64,000 bases of DNA from JBMYYR01 sp965243605 (GTDB taxonomy: Bacteria; Bacteroidota; Bacteroidia; Flavobacteriales; CAJXXR01), in assembly GCA_965243605.1 (NCBI GenBank), contig CBDEVQ010000096.1, positions 1 to 64,000 of the forward strand. The letters are read 5' to 3'. Below, in pieces: positions 26,995 through 35,849 of this stretch. Position numbers and translations under genes: made by a program. Numbering within the stretch: the stretch's first letter is position 1; each line of letters begins with the position of its first letter. The notes under the pieces are model-generated. The model saw only the letters and a list, made by a program, of their open reading frames with translations, did not search any database and was not told where the DNA came from.

Positions 26995-28197
26995 TTAATC
27001 TTCAATATTATATTTTATCTGGAATGTATTGGTGTTCCAAATATATGTGGAGTCATTTTTTGTGGTGTAGTTGTCTTGCGTAAAACTTGAAATTAAACGA
27101 GAGGAATTAAAGTTGTATTTCTCTACCAAGAACACAACATCTGAAGGGTCAGAATAATGCTTTTCGGTTAATCGATTTAAATGATCGTAAAAAAAAGAAA
27201 TATTGATGTGTCGATCCTCAGGGTAATTATCGTCTTTATTAACTTTAGAATATCGGGTCAGCCTTTTGAAATTCTCGAGATTGTTATTTTCATCATAGGT
27301 AAAGGTGATGTTTTCAAAAACAGGTAATTCTCCCATTTCCCTTTCGTTGTAACTACATTTAAAGATTTCGGTAAGTTTATTGTCGTCATATTGGTAAAAA
27401 ATCATTTCAAATTCTTCTTTGTTTAGATTCCCACCTAACATATCTACAAAGTTCTTGTCTTTAAATACATCTTTCCAATAGTTCTTCATTGACCATTCTC
27501 TAAAATCTGAATGGTATAGTTCTTTTAATAGGATATAGTATTTCAGTCTTTTCTTTTTGGAAGGCCGATTTACGCCAACAAATTCAGTACTCAATTGTCC
27601 ATTTTGGTGATGAAAGTAAGTGACATGTTTCCCATCAACCATTTTTCCTTTCCGATATCCGTAGGGATATTTAGCATGATATTCTTGTTCTTTTCCATTA
27701 ACAGTAACAGATAACTCTTCGTAGTGAATATTGATGTTGCGTACTTGCTTGTTTTTAAAATCAAATTCAATCCACAAATTAATTTCATTACAATGTCTTG
27801 AACCATGTGGATTTACGGAATAACAATCATCAAATGTAATGTTTTGTATTGCAGTACTGTCGTTGTCGAAGTCAAATGATCCACAAGCATCATGATAAGG
27901 AAATGGACTTTCTCTTTCAAACTTATAACTAAATGGAATTCTATTGTATTTGGGTGTATATAAATCTAAAGCCGAAGAAACTGAACCACCAGTTTTCAAA
28001 ATGGAATAATCTAAATCAGCAGAGTTAGTACAGGTTAAGCACGAACTCCCTAAGCAATTAAATGGTTGAGGTAAGATTTTATTTACAGTGACACGACCAT
28101 CAATACACTGATTAATTAAGGGTGTATCATAGGTGCTAAATGTTTGACCAAAGCTGAAATAAGGAAAAGCCAAAAATAGAATCCAAATGTATTTCAT
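26995..28197 (-). CDS. Secreted protein of unknown function
   Basis: This protein of 400 residues begins with a signal peptide (MKYIWILFLAFPYFSFGQ). A cysteine-rich patch near residues 45-60 (FNCLGSSCLTC) could be disulphide-bonded. The C-terminal half has YDENNNLENFKRLTRYS and YDHLNRLTEKHY segments like those of YD/MORN-style repeat proteins that describe text-like strand repeats. No enzyme motif is visible. I start at ATG 28197; an in-frame ATG two codons earlier is possible. The neighbouring DUF2071 gene follows within about 35 bases. Confidence 0.6.
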   Translation of the reverse strand: MKYIWILFLAFPYFSFGQTFSTYDTPLINQCIDGRVTVNKILPQPFNCLGSSCLTCTNSADLDYSILKTGGSVSSALDLYTPKYNRIPFSYKFERESPFPYHDACGSFDFDNDSTAIQNITFDDCYSVNPHGSRHCNEINLWIEFDFKNKQVRNINIHYEELSVTVNGKEQEYHAKYPYGYRKGKMVDGKHVTYFHHQNGQLSTEFVGVNRPSKKKRLKYYILLKELYHSDFREWSMKNYWKDVFKDKNFVDMLGGNLNKEEFEMIFYQYDDNKLTEIFKCSYNEREMGELPVFENITFTYDENNNLENFKRLTRYSKVNKDDNYPEDRHINISFFYDHLNRLTEKHYSDPSDVVFLVEKYNFNSSRLISSFTQDNYTTKNDSTYIWNTNTFQIKYNIED

Positions 28198-28313
28198 AAA
28201 CATATGATAACTACGATTAGTCGTTTTTATCTGATTTATAAATTTAAGGAATCAAATGCATTTGCAAGTTGATATTAGAATTAAATATTATTAGAACATG
28301 CATTATTTACCAA

Positions 28314-28374
28314 AAGAATAGAGTAAGGTATATAGATTGAAAACATATAAACACCACAACCTTACTCTATTCTT
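28314..28374. terminator. Long-loop inverted repeat after thrA
   Basis: AAGAATAGAGTAAGG (28314-28328) and CCTTACTCTATTCTT (28360-28374) are perfect 15-base arms with a 31-base loop, starting 10 bases past the thrA stop on the minus strand and followed by TTTTGG. It is the probable end of the met-thr operon, although the loop is unusually large for an intrinsic terminator. Confidence 0.6.
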
Positions 28375-28384
28375 AATCGTATTA

Positions 28385-30808
28385 TTATAAGGTTTCAGCT
28401 AATCTTAACACATCACCTAAAACACCACGGGCTGTCACTTTTGCACCAGCTCCAGCTCCTTGAATTACAAGCGGATGATCTCCATATGATTCTGTGAATA
28501 TTTCAAAAATTGAATCCGATCCTTTTACTTGTCCAAGCGGACTAGATTCAGGCACCGAAACAAGTTTAACATCAAGTTCAGCTTTTGATTGTTGTAAATC
28601 TCCTGACAATTCTCCAACGTATCTTAAAACATGATTTTCTTTTTGCTGAGCTTTAATATTAGAGAAGGTAGGGTTAAGTTCTTCTAAACGGTTTAAGAAT
28701 TCATCCTTACTTAAATCTCTAAATAATTCAGGAATTAAGTTTTCAATAGAAACATCTTCAAATTCATTTTCAAGATCCAATTCTCTTGCAAGGATTAATA
28801 ACTTACGAGCGACATCGTTTCCACATAGGTCTTCACGAGGGTCAGGTTCCGTAAATCCTTTATCTATAGCTTCCTTTAAAACCACATGAAAGGCTTCATC
28901 TCTTACCGAGAATTCATTAAATAAATAGCTTAAAGATCCAGAGAATACACCGCGTATTTTAGTGATGTTTTCACCAGAATCATGCAATAAACGAATGGTG
29001 TCTATTAAAGGTAAACCTGCACCAACATTGGTTTCATACAAATACTTTTTTCTAGATGTATGTAATAGTGCACGTAAATCTTGATAGGATTTAATGTCGA
29101 GTGTATTAGAAATTTTATTAGATGAGACCAAGTTAAACCCTTGTTCGACAAATTCAGGATATGTTTTCGCAAAGTCTGAAGAGGCGGTGTTGTCAACTAA
29201 AATTAAGTTCTCTAAGTGGTTTGCATTGGCATAGTTTGCAATTTGCTTAGGAAGACTAGTTTCGTGTTTCTGACTTTTGAGTTCTATACGCTCTTTCCAA
29301 TTGGTGTCTAAACCTTCGGCATTTAATAATAAGGCATCTTGACCTGAAAGTGCAAAAATGTTTAAATCTATTTGCTTTCTAGTTTTAAGCTTTTCAGCAT
29401 TTTCAATAACCTGATCTAAGAATACGCTTCCAACTGTTCCTTTTCCAATTACGGCTAAATTAACCACCTTGTTTTCTCCAAATATTTGACCATGTACAAC
29501 ATTAACGGCCTTTTTAATATCTTGGTTTTTAACAACCAACCCAATATTCTTTCCGTTAAGCGTATTGTTTATTAATAGAGGTTTAATTTGATTTTTAATA
29601 AGGGCTTGAAAAGGTTTATGGAAATACTCAATACCATGACCAACAATAGAAATTAATCCGATTTGTTTATCCGTTTTAATAGAGTCTACTTCATTAGATT
29701 TTATTTCATAATAGAATTCTTGTTCTAAGGCTGTTTTAGCATTATCCACCTGATTTTCTTCGACTAAAAAACTAATACCACGTTCCGAAGATCCTTGAGA
29801 AACCATTCCAACACTAACTTCAGCTTTAGCTAAAGCGTTAAAAATACGAGCATCAACACCTGCTTTTCCCCAAAATCCGTTTCCATGAACTTCAATAAGT
29901 CCAATATTATTTTGAACAGAAATCGCTTTAATCCCATCTTTTACAACTTCATTAGAAATTAAGGTTCCTGAATTGTTAGGCTTAAAGGTATTTTTAATTT
30001 GAAATGGTATCTTTTTATCTATTAATGGAAGAATCGTCTTTTGATGAAGGATACTCGTTCCAAAATTGGCCAATTCATTGGCCTCCTGGAAGGAAAGATT
30101 ACTTATTATTTTAGCACGGCTTACCCATTCTGGATTTGCACTAAAAATACCATCAACATGGGTATAATTTTCAACTTTATTGGCGTGGAGGTAATTGGCA
30201 AATAGGGCCGCTGAATAGTTACTTCCGTTACGTCCTAAGGTTGTTGTTTTGTTTGCATGGTCAGAGGCAATAAATCCGGTGAATACACCAATAGAGTCTT
30301 GAATGTGATTTCGTACATAGGCTATGGTATTTTGTTCAGAAATACCATGTTTTACTTTGGTTTTTCCATCAACAGATTCTGTTTTAAGAATTAAACGAGA
30401 ATCAACAACATGGCCGTTTATTTTTTCGTGCTTTAATAATTCAACAATAGTTTTGGCAGAAATAAGTTCACCTTGTGCTAATAGCTCCGCTTCGGTAGAT
30501 TTAGAGAAATCCTTAAGTAATTCTATTCCGTTTAGGATATTCTCAATACGTTCAAATTCTGTATGTAATAAAGGAGAAGAAAGTGGCTGTTCTTGTTCCT
30601 TTTTAAAATTGTAAAACGGTGTTGTATACGGTTTACCTTGAATAGCCAATTTGGCTAATTCTAACAATTGATCGGTTGCATTTCCTCTGGCCGAAACAAC
30701 AATGTGAAATGCTTCTGCAGATGAATGTTTTTGTTTTATAATGTCTATTACAGATTCTAATCCGTTTCCATTGGCTAGAGATTTACCTCCAAATTTTATG
30801 ATATTCAT
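28385..30808 (-). CDS. thrA: Bifunctional aspartate kinase / homoserine dehydrogenase
   Basis: This 807-residue cytoplasmic enzyme catalyses the first and third steps from aspartate to homoserine. The N-terminal kinase (about 1-290) shows KFGGKSLANG, GFIASDHANKTTTLGRNGSNYSA and DGIFSANP. Two ACT domains lie around 295-445 (VHGNGFWGKAGVDARIF region). The C-terminal dehydrogenase (about 450-807) has AVIGKGTVGSVFL, the LVDNTASSDFA segment and GAGLPLIDTIRLLHDSGE plus GFTEPDPREDLCGNDVARK. It is the last gene of the operon behind the SAM-I riboswitch, 10 bases after metX, which matches its supply of homoserine to MetX and MetZ. Confidence 0.93.
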   Translation of the reverse strand: MNIIKFGGKSLANGNGLESVIDIIKQKHSSAEAFHIVVSARGNATDQLLELAKLAIQGKPYTTPFYNFKKEQEQPLSSPLLHTEFERIENILNGIELLKDFSKSTEAELLAQGELISAKTIVELLKHEKINGHVVDSRLILKTESVDGKTKVKHGISEQNTIAYVRNHIQDSIGVFTGFIASDHANKTTTLGRNGSNYSAALFANYLHANKVENYTHVDGIFSANPEWVSRAKIISNLSFQEANELANFGTSILHQKTILPLIDKKIPFQIKNTFKPNNSGTLISNEVVKDGIKAISVQNNIGLIEVHGNGFWGKAGVDARIFNALAKAEVSVGMVSQGSSERGISFLVEENQVDNAKTALEQEFYYEIKSNEVDSIKTDKQIGLISIVGHGIEYFHKPFQALIKNQIKPLLINNTLNGKNIGLVVKNQDIKKAVNVVHGQIFGENKVVNLAVIGKGTVGSVFLDQVIENAEKLKTRKQIDLNIFALSGQDALLLNAEGLDTNWKERIELKSQKHETSLPKQIANYANANHLENLILVDNTASSDFAKTYPEFVEQGFNLVSSNKISNTLDIKSYQDLRALLHTSRKKYLYETNVGAGLPLIDTIRLLHDSGENITKIRGVFSGSLSYLFNEFSVRDEAFHVVLKEAIDKGFTEPDPREDLCGNDVARKLLILARELDLENEFEDVSIENLIPELFRDLSKDEFLNRLEELNPTFSNIKAQQKENHVLRYVGELSGDLQQSKAELDVKLVSVPESSPLGQVKGSDSIFEIFTESYGDHPLVIQGAGAGAKVTARGVLGDVLRLAETL

Positions 30809-30818
30809 GACGTTGCGT

Positions 30819-31796
30819 TTAGTGTGTTGAGTTAAAAATAGGATTAAGAATAGCTTGCAATTGGTTGTATTCTATTAAGAAGGCATCGTGGCCATGTTTA
30901 GAATCAATTTCAAAATAACTATTCTGTATGCCTAAAGCATTTAATGTGTGTTGAGTGGCTTTATTTTCAGAGGCCGAAAAGTAGAGGTCAGAGTTTATTC
31001 CTATTTGAATTATTTCTGATGAAATGGGTTTTACAGCCTCTTGAAAACTTGTACGGTGAGCCGTTATGTCTAAGGTGGCTAATAAATGATTCATCATTTT
31101 ATAGGAATCAATTGCATATCGTTGATTTAGTCTATCCCCATGAAAATTTAACCATGAATTCACCTTAAAGTCATCATCTGTTTGGGTTCGTTGTCTATTG
31201 AATTTTTCGTCAAACGACTCAGGTGTTCTATAAAACAACATAGCCATCATTCTTGCCGTTTCTAAACCAGAATCCTGTTGATTTAATATTTGCTCTTGGA
31301 TATGGTTATGACCAATAATCCAGTCACTGGCTTTCCAATCAGTCGCAATCGGAATCAATTTGTTAATGAAATATGGTCTTTGCACAGCCATTTCCCAACT
31401 AATTCCACCACCTATAGAACCACCAATACAAGCAAATAAATTGGTTATACCTAAGTGGTCTACAACATTGTAAAACAATTGAGCAATGTCATAGATGGTA
31501 AATGCTTTGTAATTAATCCCTTCAGGAAAAGTAGTTTTGAACCCGTTTCCAAAAACATCAATCGATAAGACTGTATACAGGTTTAGATCTATTGTTTTAT
31601 TAAATCCAACCAGAGTATTCCACCATCCATTTTCATCGGAAGCCACATCAGAATTACCAGTGAGTGCATGATGCACTAAAACAATAGGAGCCGTTCCTAA
31701 TGCTTTACCGACCACTTGATAGGTAAGCTGAAGGTTTTTGTATTCTACTCCAGATTGGGTAATGTATTTGTGAATGTTATGCTTTTGTAAGAACAT
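30819..31796 (-). CDS. metX: Homoserine O-acetyltransferase-like alpha/beta hydrolase
   Basis: This 325-residue protein activates homoserine with acetyl-CoA for methionine synthesis. The family landmarks are VLVHHALTGNSD (residues 39-50), nucleophile Ser127 in GGSIGGG, the GINSDLYF acid region and HGHDAF with catalytic His303. It is shorter than the 350-380 residues of many MetX proteins and has GGSIGG rather than GGSMGG, a common Bacteroidota variant. An O-succinyltransferase activity cannot be excluded from sequence alone. Its start overlaps the end of metZ by 20 bases and thrA follows 10 bases later, so the genes are translationally linked. Confidence 0.88.
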   Translation of the reverse strand: MFLQKHNIHKYITQSGVEYKNLQLTYQVVGKALGTAPIVLVHHALTGNSDVASDENGWWNTLVGFNKTIDLNLYTVLSIDVFGNGFKTTFPEGINYKAFTIYDIAQLFYNVVDHLGITNLFACIGGSIGGGISWEMAVQRPYFINKLIPIATDWKASDWIIGHNHIQEQILNQQDSGLETARMMAMLFYRTPESFDEKFNRQRTQTDDDFKVNSWLNFHGDRLNQRYAIDSYKMMNHLLATLDITAHRTSFQEAVKPISSEIIQIGINSDLYFSASENKATQHTLNALGIQNSYFEIDSKHGHDAFLIEYNQLQAILNPIFNSTH

Positions 31797-32973
31797 GTTT
31801 ACTTTTATTTAAGGCCTGACTAATATCTGCGGCAATGTCATCGATATGTTCTAGACCTACCGAAATTCGAATTAATCCATCGTGAATACCAACTTCTGCG
31901 CGTTCTTCTGGACTCAGCTTACTATGTGTTGTTGAGGCAGGATGCGTTACAATTGTTCTTGTATCTCCTAAGTTGGCTGATAAACTGCACCAATTAATGG
32001 CATTAAGAAATTCACGTCCAGCATCTATTCCACCTTTAACAATAATGGAAATAATATTACCTCCTAAACGCATTTGCTTTTTTGCAATATCGTGCTGTGG
32101 GTGCGATTTAAGAAAAGGGTATTTAACTTGTAGAACTTGCGGATGGTGTTCCAATTGCTTCGCTAATTCTAAGGCATTGGAACAGTGTTTCTCTACACGA
32201 ATAGATAAGGTTTCTAAACTTTTTGAAAGAACCCAAGCGTTAAATGGCGACATTGCTGGTCCTGTATTGCGAGAAAATAAATAGATTTCTCGTACTAAAT
32301 CGGCTCTACCAACGGTAATACCACCTAATACACGGCCTTGACCATCTAATAATTTAGTTGCTGAATGTATCACCAGGTCGGCACCAAATTTAATAGGGTT
32401 TTGTAAGTATGGCGTGGCAAAGCAATTGTCTATTACAAGAAGTAGATTGTGTTTTTTGGCAATGGCATTTAAAACGTCTAAATCTATGATGTCACAGGCT
32501 GGATTGGTTGGTGATTCCGCATACAATATTTTAGTATTCGGTTGTATAAGAGCCTCAATAGATTCTGGAGCATTCACATCAAAATAGGACGTTTCAATCT
32601 GCCATTTTGGAAAATATTTAGTGAATAAACTGTGTGTAGATCCAAACACGGAACGGCAAGCTACAATGTGATCGCCACTAGATAATAAGGCTGATAAGGA
32701 CGAAAAAATAGCAGCCATTCCGGTTGCAAAAGCATACCCTGCTTCTGCACCTTCCATACAAACAATTTTGTCAACAAATTCTGTTGTATTTGGGTTGGAG
32801 AATCTACTGTATAGGTTTTTTTCTTTTTCTTCAGAAAAAGAAGCTCTCATGTCTTCTGCATCATCAAATGTAAAGCTAGAAGTTAGGTATAATGGAACAG
32901 AATGTTCGCTAAAAGCACTGCGTTCCGCTTGTTGTCTAATGGCTTGAGTTTCAAATTTGTGATTAGATTTCAT
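31777..32973 (-). CDS. metZ: PLP-dependent O-acyl-homoserine sulfhydrylase / cystathionine gamma-synthase family
   Basis: This 398-residue Cys/Met-metabolism PLP enzyme would convert O-acyl-homoserine to homocysteine using sulfide. It shows SVPLYLTSSFTFDDAE near the start, the YSRFSNPNT motif, FATGMAAI, and the PLP lysine in HSATKLLDGQGR at about residue 206. The C-terminus has SLGDTRTIVTHPAS-like spacing (SANLGDTRTIVTHPAST). The KLLDGQGR variant favours O-succinyl- or O-acetylhomoserine sulfhydrylase over cystathionine gamma-synthase, though the families cannot be separated with certainty. It overlaps the preceding osmC-like gene by 11 bases and metX by 20, within the SAM-riboswitch operon. 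Confidence 0.88.
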   Translation of the reverse strand: MKSNHKFETQAIRQQAERSAFSEHSVPLYLTSSFTFDDAEDMRASFSEEKEKNLYSRFSNPNTTEFVDKIVCMEGAEAGYAFATGMAAIFSSLSALLSSGDHIVACRSVFGSTHSLFTKYFPKWQIETSYFDVNAPESIEALIQPNTKILYAESPTNPACDIIDLDVLNAIAKKHNLLLVIDNCFATPYLQNPIKFGADLVIHSATKLLDGQGRVLGGITVGRADLVREIYLFSRNTGPAMSPFNAWVLSKSLETLSIRVEKHCSNALELAKQLEHHPQVLQVKYPFLKSHPQHDIAKKQMRLGGNIISIIVKGGIDAGREFLNAINWCSLSANLGDTRTIVTHPASTTHSKLSPEERAEVGIHDGLIRISVGLEHIDDIAADISQALNKSKHVLTKA

Positions 32974-33373
32974 AAGAGACTTGGTTTAAGGTTAAGCTTG
33001 CTGAAAGTTGTGAAGTTGGTTTTAATACGGCTGCTACCGAGCAGTATTTATCTATAGTGAGTTTAATGGCGCGTTTAGCTTTTGCTAACGGTACATCACC
33101 CGTAAATTCGAAATGAATTGTAATATCTGTAAAGAGAGAAGGAATAGATCCTTCTTCGCGGTTAGCGTTTACTGTAACCAGATAGTTGCTGATTGATATT
33201 TTTTGTTTGCTAAATATCTGCATTACATCTATGCTAGAGCATGATGCCAGCCCAACTAATAAGAGTTCCATTGGCCTGAAGCTTTGTTCGCCTCTACCTA
33301 CGTTAATGTGGTAATCTTCTTGGTTTGAGGCTGTAAATACCTCACCATCTTTATGTGTAACTTGAATTTGCAT
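32963..33373 (-). CDS. OsmC family protein, first gene of the methionine operon
   Basis: This 136-residue OsmC/Ohr-fold protein has the two characteristic cysteines in LLLVGLASCSSIDV and TIDKYCSVAAV. OsmC proteins reduce organic peroxides or have related thiol functions. Its position as the first gene behind a SAM-I riboswitch, overlapping metZ by 11 bases, ties it to sulfur amino acid synthesis, possibly protecting or handling reactive sulfur species, which is inference. A paralogue lies 1.3 kb away at 34645-35058 outside the riboswitch transcript. Both keep the two cysteines. Confidence 0.87.
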   Translation of the reverse strand: MQIQVTHKDGEVFTASNQEDYHINVGRGEQSFRPMELLLVGLASCSSIDVMQIFSKQKISISNYLVTVNANREEGSIPSLFTDITIHFEFTGDVPLAKAKRAIKLTIDKYCSVAAVLKPTSQLSASLTLNQVSYEI

Positions 33374-33430
33374 CGCTTTTCAGTTGTAAGTTTGAATGAT
33401 TACTTATCTTGAAAAACGACCAGAAAGGGC

Positions 33431-33465
33431 AAAAAAAAGCACTTCCGATAAAAACCGAAAGCGCT
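33431..33465 (-). terminator. Intrinsic terminator of the SAM-I riboswitch
   Basis: On the minus strand AGCGCTTTCGG pairs (with two G-T wobbles) with CGGAAGTGCT around an AT loop (33438-33465), followed by a run of T (plus-strand A run 33431-33438). It lies between the aptamer and the osmC start, exactly where a riboswitch expression platform should be. Confidence 0.85.
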
Positions 33466-33499
33466 ATATAGTTGTTGTTGAATAGTTTGCTAGTTCGAT

Positions 33500-33595
33500 C
33501 TTATCTTTCCCAATTGGGATGGATGTAGCACCTTCCGAATAATTCGGGGTTGCTAAAGCTTCAATGGGCCATTTCCCTCAGCTTTTCATGATAAG
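33500..33595 (-). ncRNA. SAM-I (S-box) riboswitch
   Basis: The minus strand reads CTTATC at the 5' end, GCTGAGGGAAATGGCCC, then ATTGAAGC, TTTAGCAACCCC, GGTGCTACATCC, and closes with GATAAG. These are the conserved S-box blocks, including the P1 CTTATC/GATAAG pairing. It precedes the terminator at 33431-33465 and the osmC-metZ-metX-thrA operon. High SAM should therefore shut the operon off by premature termination. Confidence 0.95.
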
Positions 33596-33622
33596 CGTAT
33601 TCCATTTCTCCGAAATACGAGG

Positions 33623-33653
33623 CAAATCTATATTTAATTTTTTAATCTACAAA
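33623..33653 (-). promoter_or_regulatory. Promoter of the SAM-riboswitch operon (TTTG-N19-TAnnTTTG)
   Basis: On the minus strand TTTG (33653-33650) is followed after 19 bases by TAGATTTG (33630-33623), an exact match in sequence and spacing to the Bacteroidota primary sigma promoter. The aptamer begins about 28 bases downstream. Confidence 0.8.
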
Positions 33654-33667
33654 GTTAAATTTCACTT

Positions 33668-34630
33668 TTAATAAAAATAGATTGATGCAACGATCAAAAG
33701 AATGAAGGTTACAGGAAGTAGGATAATCGTGAAAATAGAGGTTTGTAGGGTGGCCTTAAAAATTGAATTTAGAATGGATTTATTGTAAAAATTTCTAAAT
33801 GCAAAAATTAAGTGAATAAAGAATAAGAGAACGATTATGGTAAGTATATAGTCTTGTGTATCAAGGTTGTAAAGACTTAGATAAACGATGGCAATAATAA
33901 AAGCAAACGTAAACTGATATAGGCTAAATATTAAGTTTTGTGTAAAATTATGAGTCTTGTAAAAGAGTAATTTTAGAAAGAAGGCGTAGATCGGAACCAG
34001 TAAGAAAATGGCAATAGAAATCATATTAAAAAATAAGTCGAATACGTTTTGTCCTTTTTTTTCTAATATTTTACCAATTTGCCTAACAAAATAGTTTTTT
34101 GACTTTAGTAATTCTTTCGGTGGTTTTGCCAAATTAAGTTCAGATACAGAATCATATTGATTGACTGATTCTTTAAACGTGGGTTGTTTAGTGGAATCAG
34201 ACAGTAAAAGATTCGCATGGGTTGAATCTAGAGTTAGAGAATCTACAGCTGATGAATCTATTGTTAATGAGTCTGTTAAATGTATGTTGCCTGTAAATTC
34301 TTCATAAATCCCTTGATTAATTTCGGATCTGAACGAATTGGTTTTTAAAGACAAAAAGAAAAAGAATATTACCGAGATAAATAGATAGATTTTACCTGGA
34401 TGTAGATAGGTATTTCTTTTACCATCTATAAAGGCTTTAGCTATAAATCCAGGTTTAAATATGAGCGGTATAATTGTTTTAAAGAAGCGGGCATCAAAAG
34501 ATAAGTAATTCCCTATTAGATCCGAAAATAAAACGTTTAAATTGAGTTTGTTATTTGTTGATTGCCCGCATTCAGGACAAAATTTGTCTGAATTATTTAA
34601 GGCATTATTACAATTAATACAGCTTTTCAT
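33668..34630 (-). CDS. DUF3667 membrane protein with N-terminal zinc ribbon
   Basis: This 320-residue integral membrane protein begins with a zinc-ribbon (CINCNNAL...FCPECGQ, two CxxC pairs at residues 4-21). The DUF3667 hallmark TYLHPGKIYLFISVIFFFF follows, then a long polar serine/threonine-rich segment (about 110-170) and several C-terminal transmembrane helices. The function is unknown for the family, which is widespread in Bacteroidota. It ends near the SAM-operon promoter and follows the second OsmC gene by 14 bases, so it probably shares its transcript. Confidence 0.85.
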   Translation of the reverse strand: MKSCINCNNALNNSDKFCPECGQSTNNKLNLNVLFSDLIGNYLSFDARFFKTIIPLIFKPGFIAKAFIDGKRNTYLHPGKIYLFISVIFFFFLSLKTNSFRSEINQGIYEEFTGNIHLTDSLTIDSSAVDSLTLDSTHANLLLSDSTKQPTFKESVNQYDSVSELNLAKPPKELLKSKNYFVRQIGKILEKKGQNVFDLFFNMISIAIFLLVPIYAFFLKLLFYKTHNFTQNLIFSLYQFTFAFIIAIVYLSLYNLDTQDYILTIIVLLFFIHLIFAFRNFYNKSILNSIFKATLQTSIFTIILLPVTFILLIVASIYFY

Positions 34631-34644
34631 AATTTTATAGTGTC

Positions 34645-35058
34645 TTATATTTCAATGGTTTCACCATTGAATTTTAGAATGCTTGTAATTTTAGCTGTAG
34701 GTGCAAGAATGTCTGCAACAGAACAATATTTATTTATACATAAATCAATAACGTGTCTTAAATTTTTAAGCTCAATATTTCCGTCAACAATATATGTAAT
34801 GGTAATAGAATCGAAAATAGCGGGAATGTTTTCTACTCTTGTGGCTTCTACATTAACTGAATAATGGTCTACTTTAAATTTTTTCTTTTCAAATATTTCA
34901 ACAGCATCTACACTGCTGCACGATGCTAATGATGCTAATACCATTTCCATTGGAGTAAAAATTGATTTTTCTTCGTTACATCCAATAATGGCAATTACAC
35001 CAGATTCGTTTTGTACTTTAAATTCTTGATTCTGGTGGTGACTTAAGTTGACCTTCAT
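34645..35058 (-). CDS. OsmC family protein (second paralogue)
   Basis: This 137-residue protein is related to the one at 32963-33373 and has the same cysteine motifs, LASLASCSSVDAV and CINKYCSVADI. OsmC proteins detoxify organic hydroperoxides with a cysteine pair. It is not under the SAM riboswitch. The downstream gene encodes a DUF3667 membrane protein only 14 bases away. Having two paralogues so close suggests local duplication with divergence in regulation. Confidence 0.87.
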   Translation of the reverse strand: MKVNLSHHQNQEFKVQNESGVIAIIGCNEEKSIFTPMEMVLASLASCSSVDAVEIFEKKKFKVDHYSVNVEATRVENIPAIFDSITITYIVDGNIELKNLRHVIDLCINKYCSVADILAPTAKITSILKFNGETIEI

Positions 35059-35212
35059 ATATGCTTTAGTGAATTATTTTTTTAGAGTTTCAATATAATA
35101 AATCAAGATATATTTTTTACTATAATTTTAAAAAAAATGCCTATTGTTTGTGTTTAAACAATAGGCATTAACCACCATTAATTATGTGCTAGGATTGATC
35201 GTATTTATTAAT

Positions 35213-35590
35213 TTATGGCTGGTTTCTATCTGGAATTAAAGGGGATGTATAGATAATGTATAGGATGCCTAGGCGTCCTATAAGAAATACAAATAGACCA
35301 AAAATAGGAGCAATAAAACTAATTTTTAATCCACCAGCAAGCATGCTAGAAGATATAGAACCAACGGCTTGAATAGAATCAAAGGCAGATATTAGGCCTA
35401 ATATTTGAGCAAAAAATCCCCACACTACAGCAAATAAACTTAATGAAGCAATTAATGCTTTATTTTTTAATCGGGTTTTGGGTTTTAAGACAGATTGTAC
35501 AATTAAGAATAGGATAACACTTAAAATGAGTAAAAGCGTAAAGGTGAAAAAGGGACCACCAAGCATTAAAAGTTCAACGATAAATGACAT
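35213..35590 (-). CDS. Short MotA/TolQ/ExbB-like proton channel protein
   Basis: This protein of 125 residues (137 if the upstream in-frame ATG at 35626 is used) has three predicted membrane segments: about residues 1-35 (MSFIVELLMLGGPFFTFTLL), a middle helix and a C-terminal helix. The segment GLISAFDSIQAVGSISSSMLAGGLKISFIAPIFGLFVFLIG aligns with the conserved TolQ/ExbB pore region (G..xAF..I...G....LA.G...). It lacks an adjacent ExbD/TolR-type partner, so what it energises is unclear. ATG 35590 fits the usual N-terminus better. Confidence 0.65.
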   Translation of the reverse strand: MSFIVELLMLGGPFFTFTLLLILSVILFLIVQSVLKPKTRLKNKALIASLSLFAVVWGFFAQILGLISAFDSIQAVGSISSSMLAGGLKISFIAPIFGLFVFLIGRLGILYIIYTSPLIPDRNQP

Positions 35591-35849
35591 ATGATATTTT
35601 TTTTGTTCGATGGTAAATGTATTCAACCTGTAGATTGAATTTTATTTTATGCGATGTTTAACCAATTTCATAAAGCATTTAACCAAAAGAATGTGGTTAA
35701 AAGAAGCATGACCTTTATTGGAGTAAAAATAAAGGTAAATTATGAAAACAAGTTAAACTCCTATTAATTTATGTCATCTGTCTCAAAAGTGTTCTGCATT
35801 CGGAATAATTGTTAATCTTTGGTAGATTATTAAAGCATGAATTAAGAAG

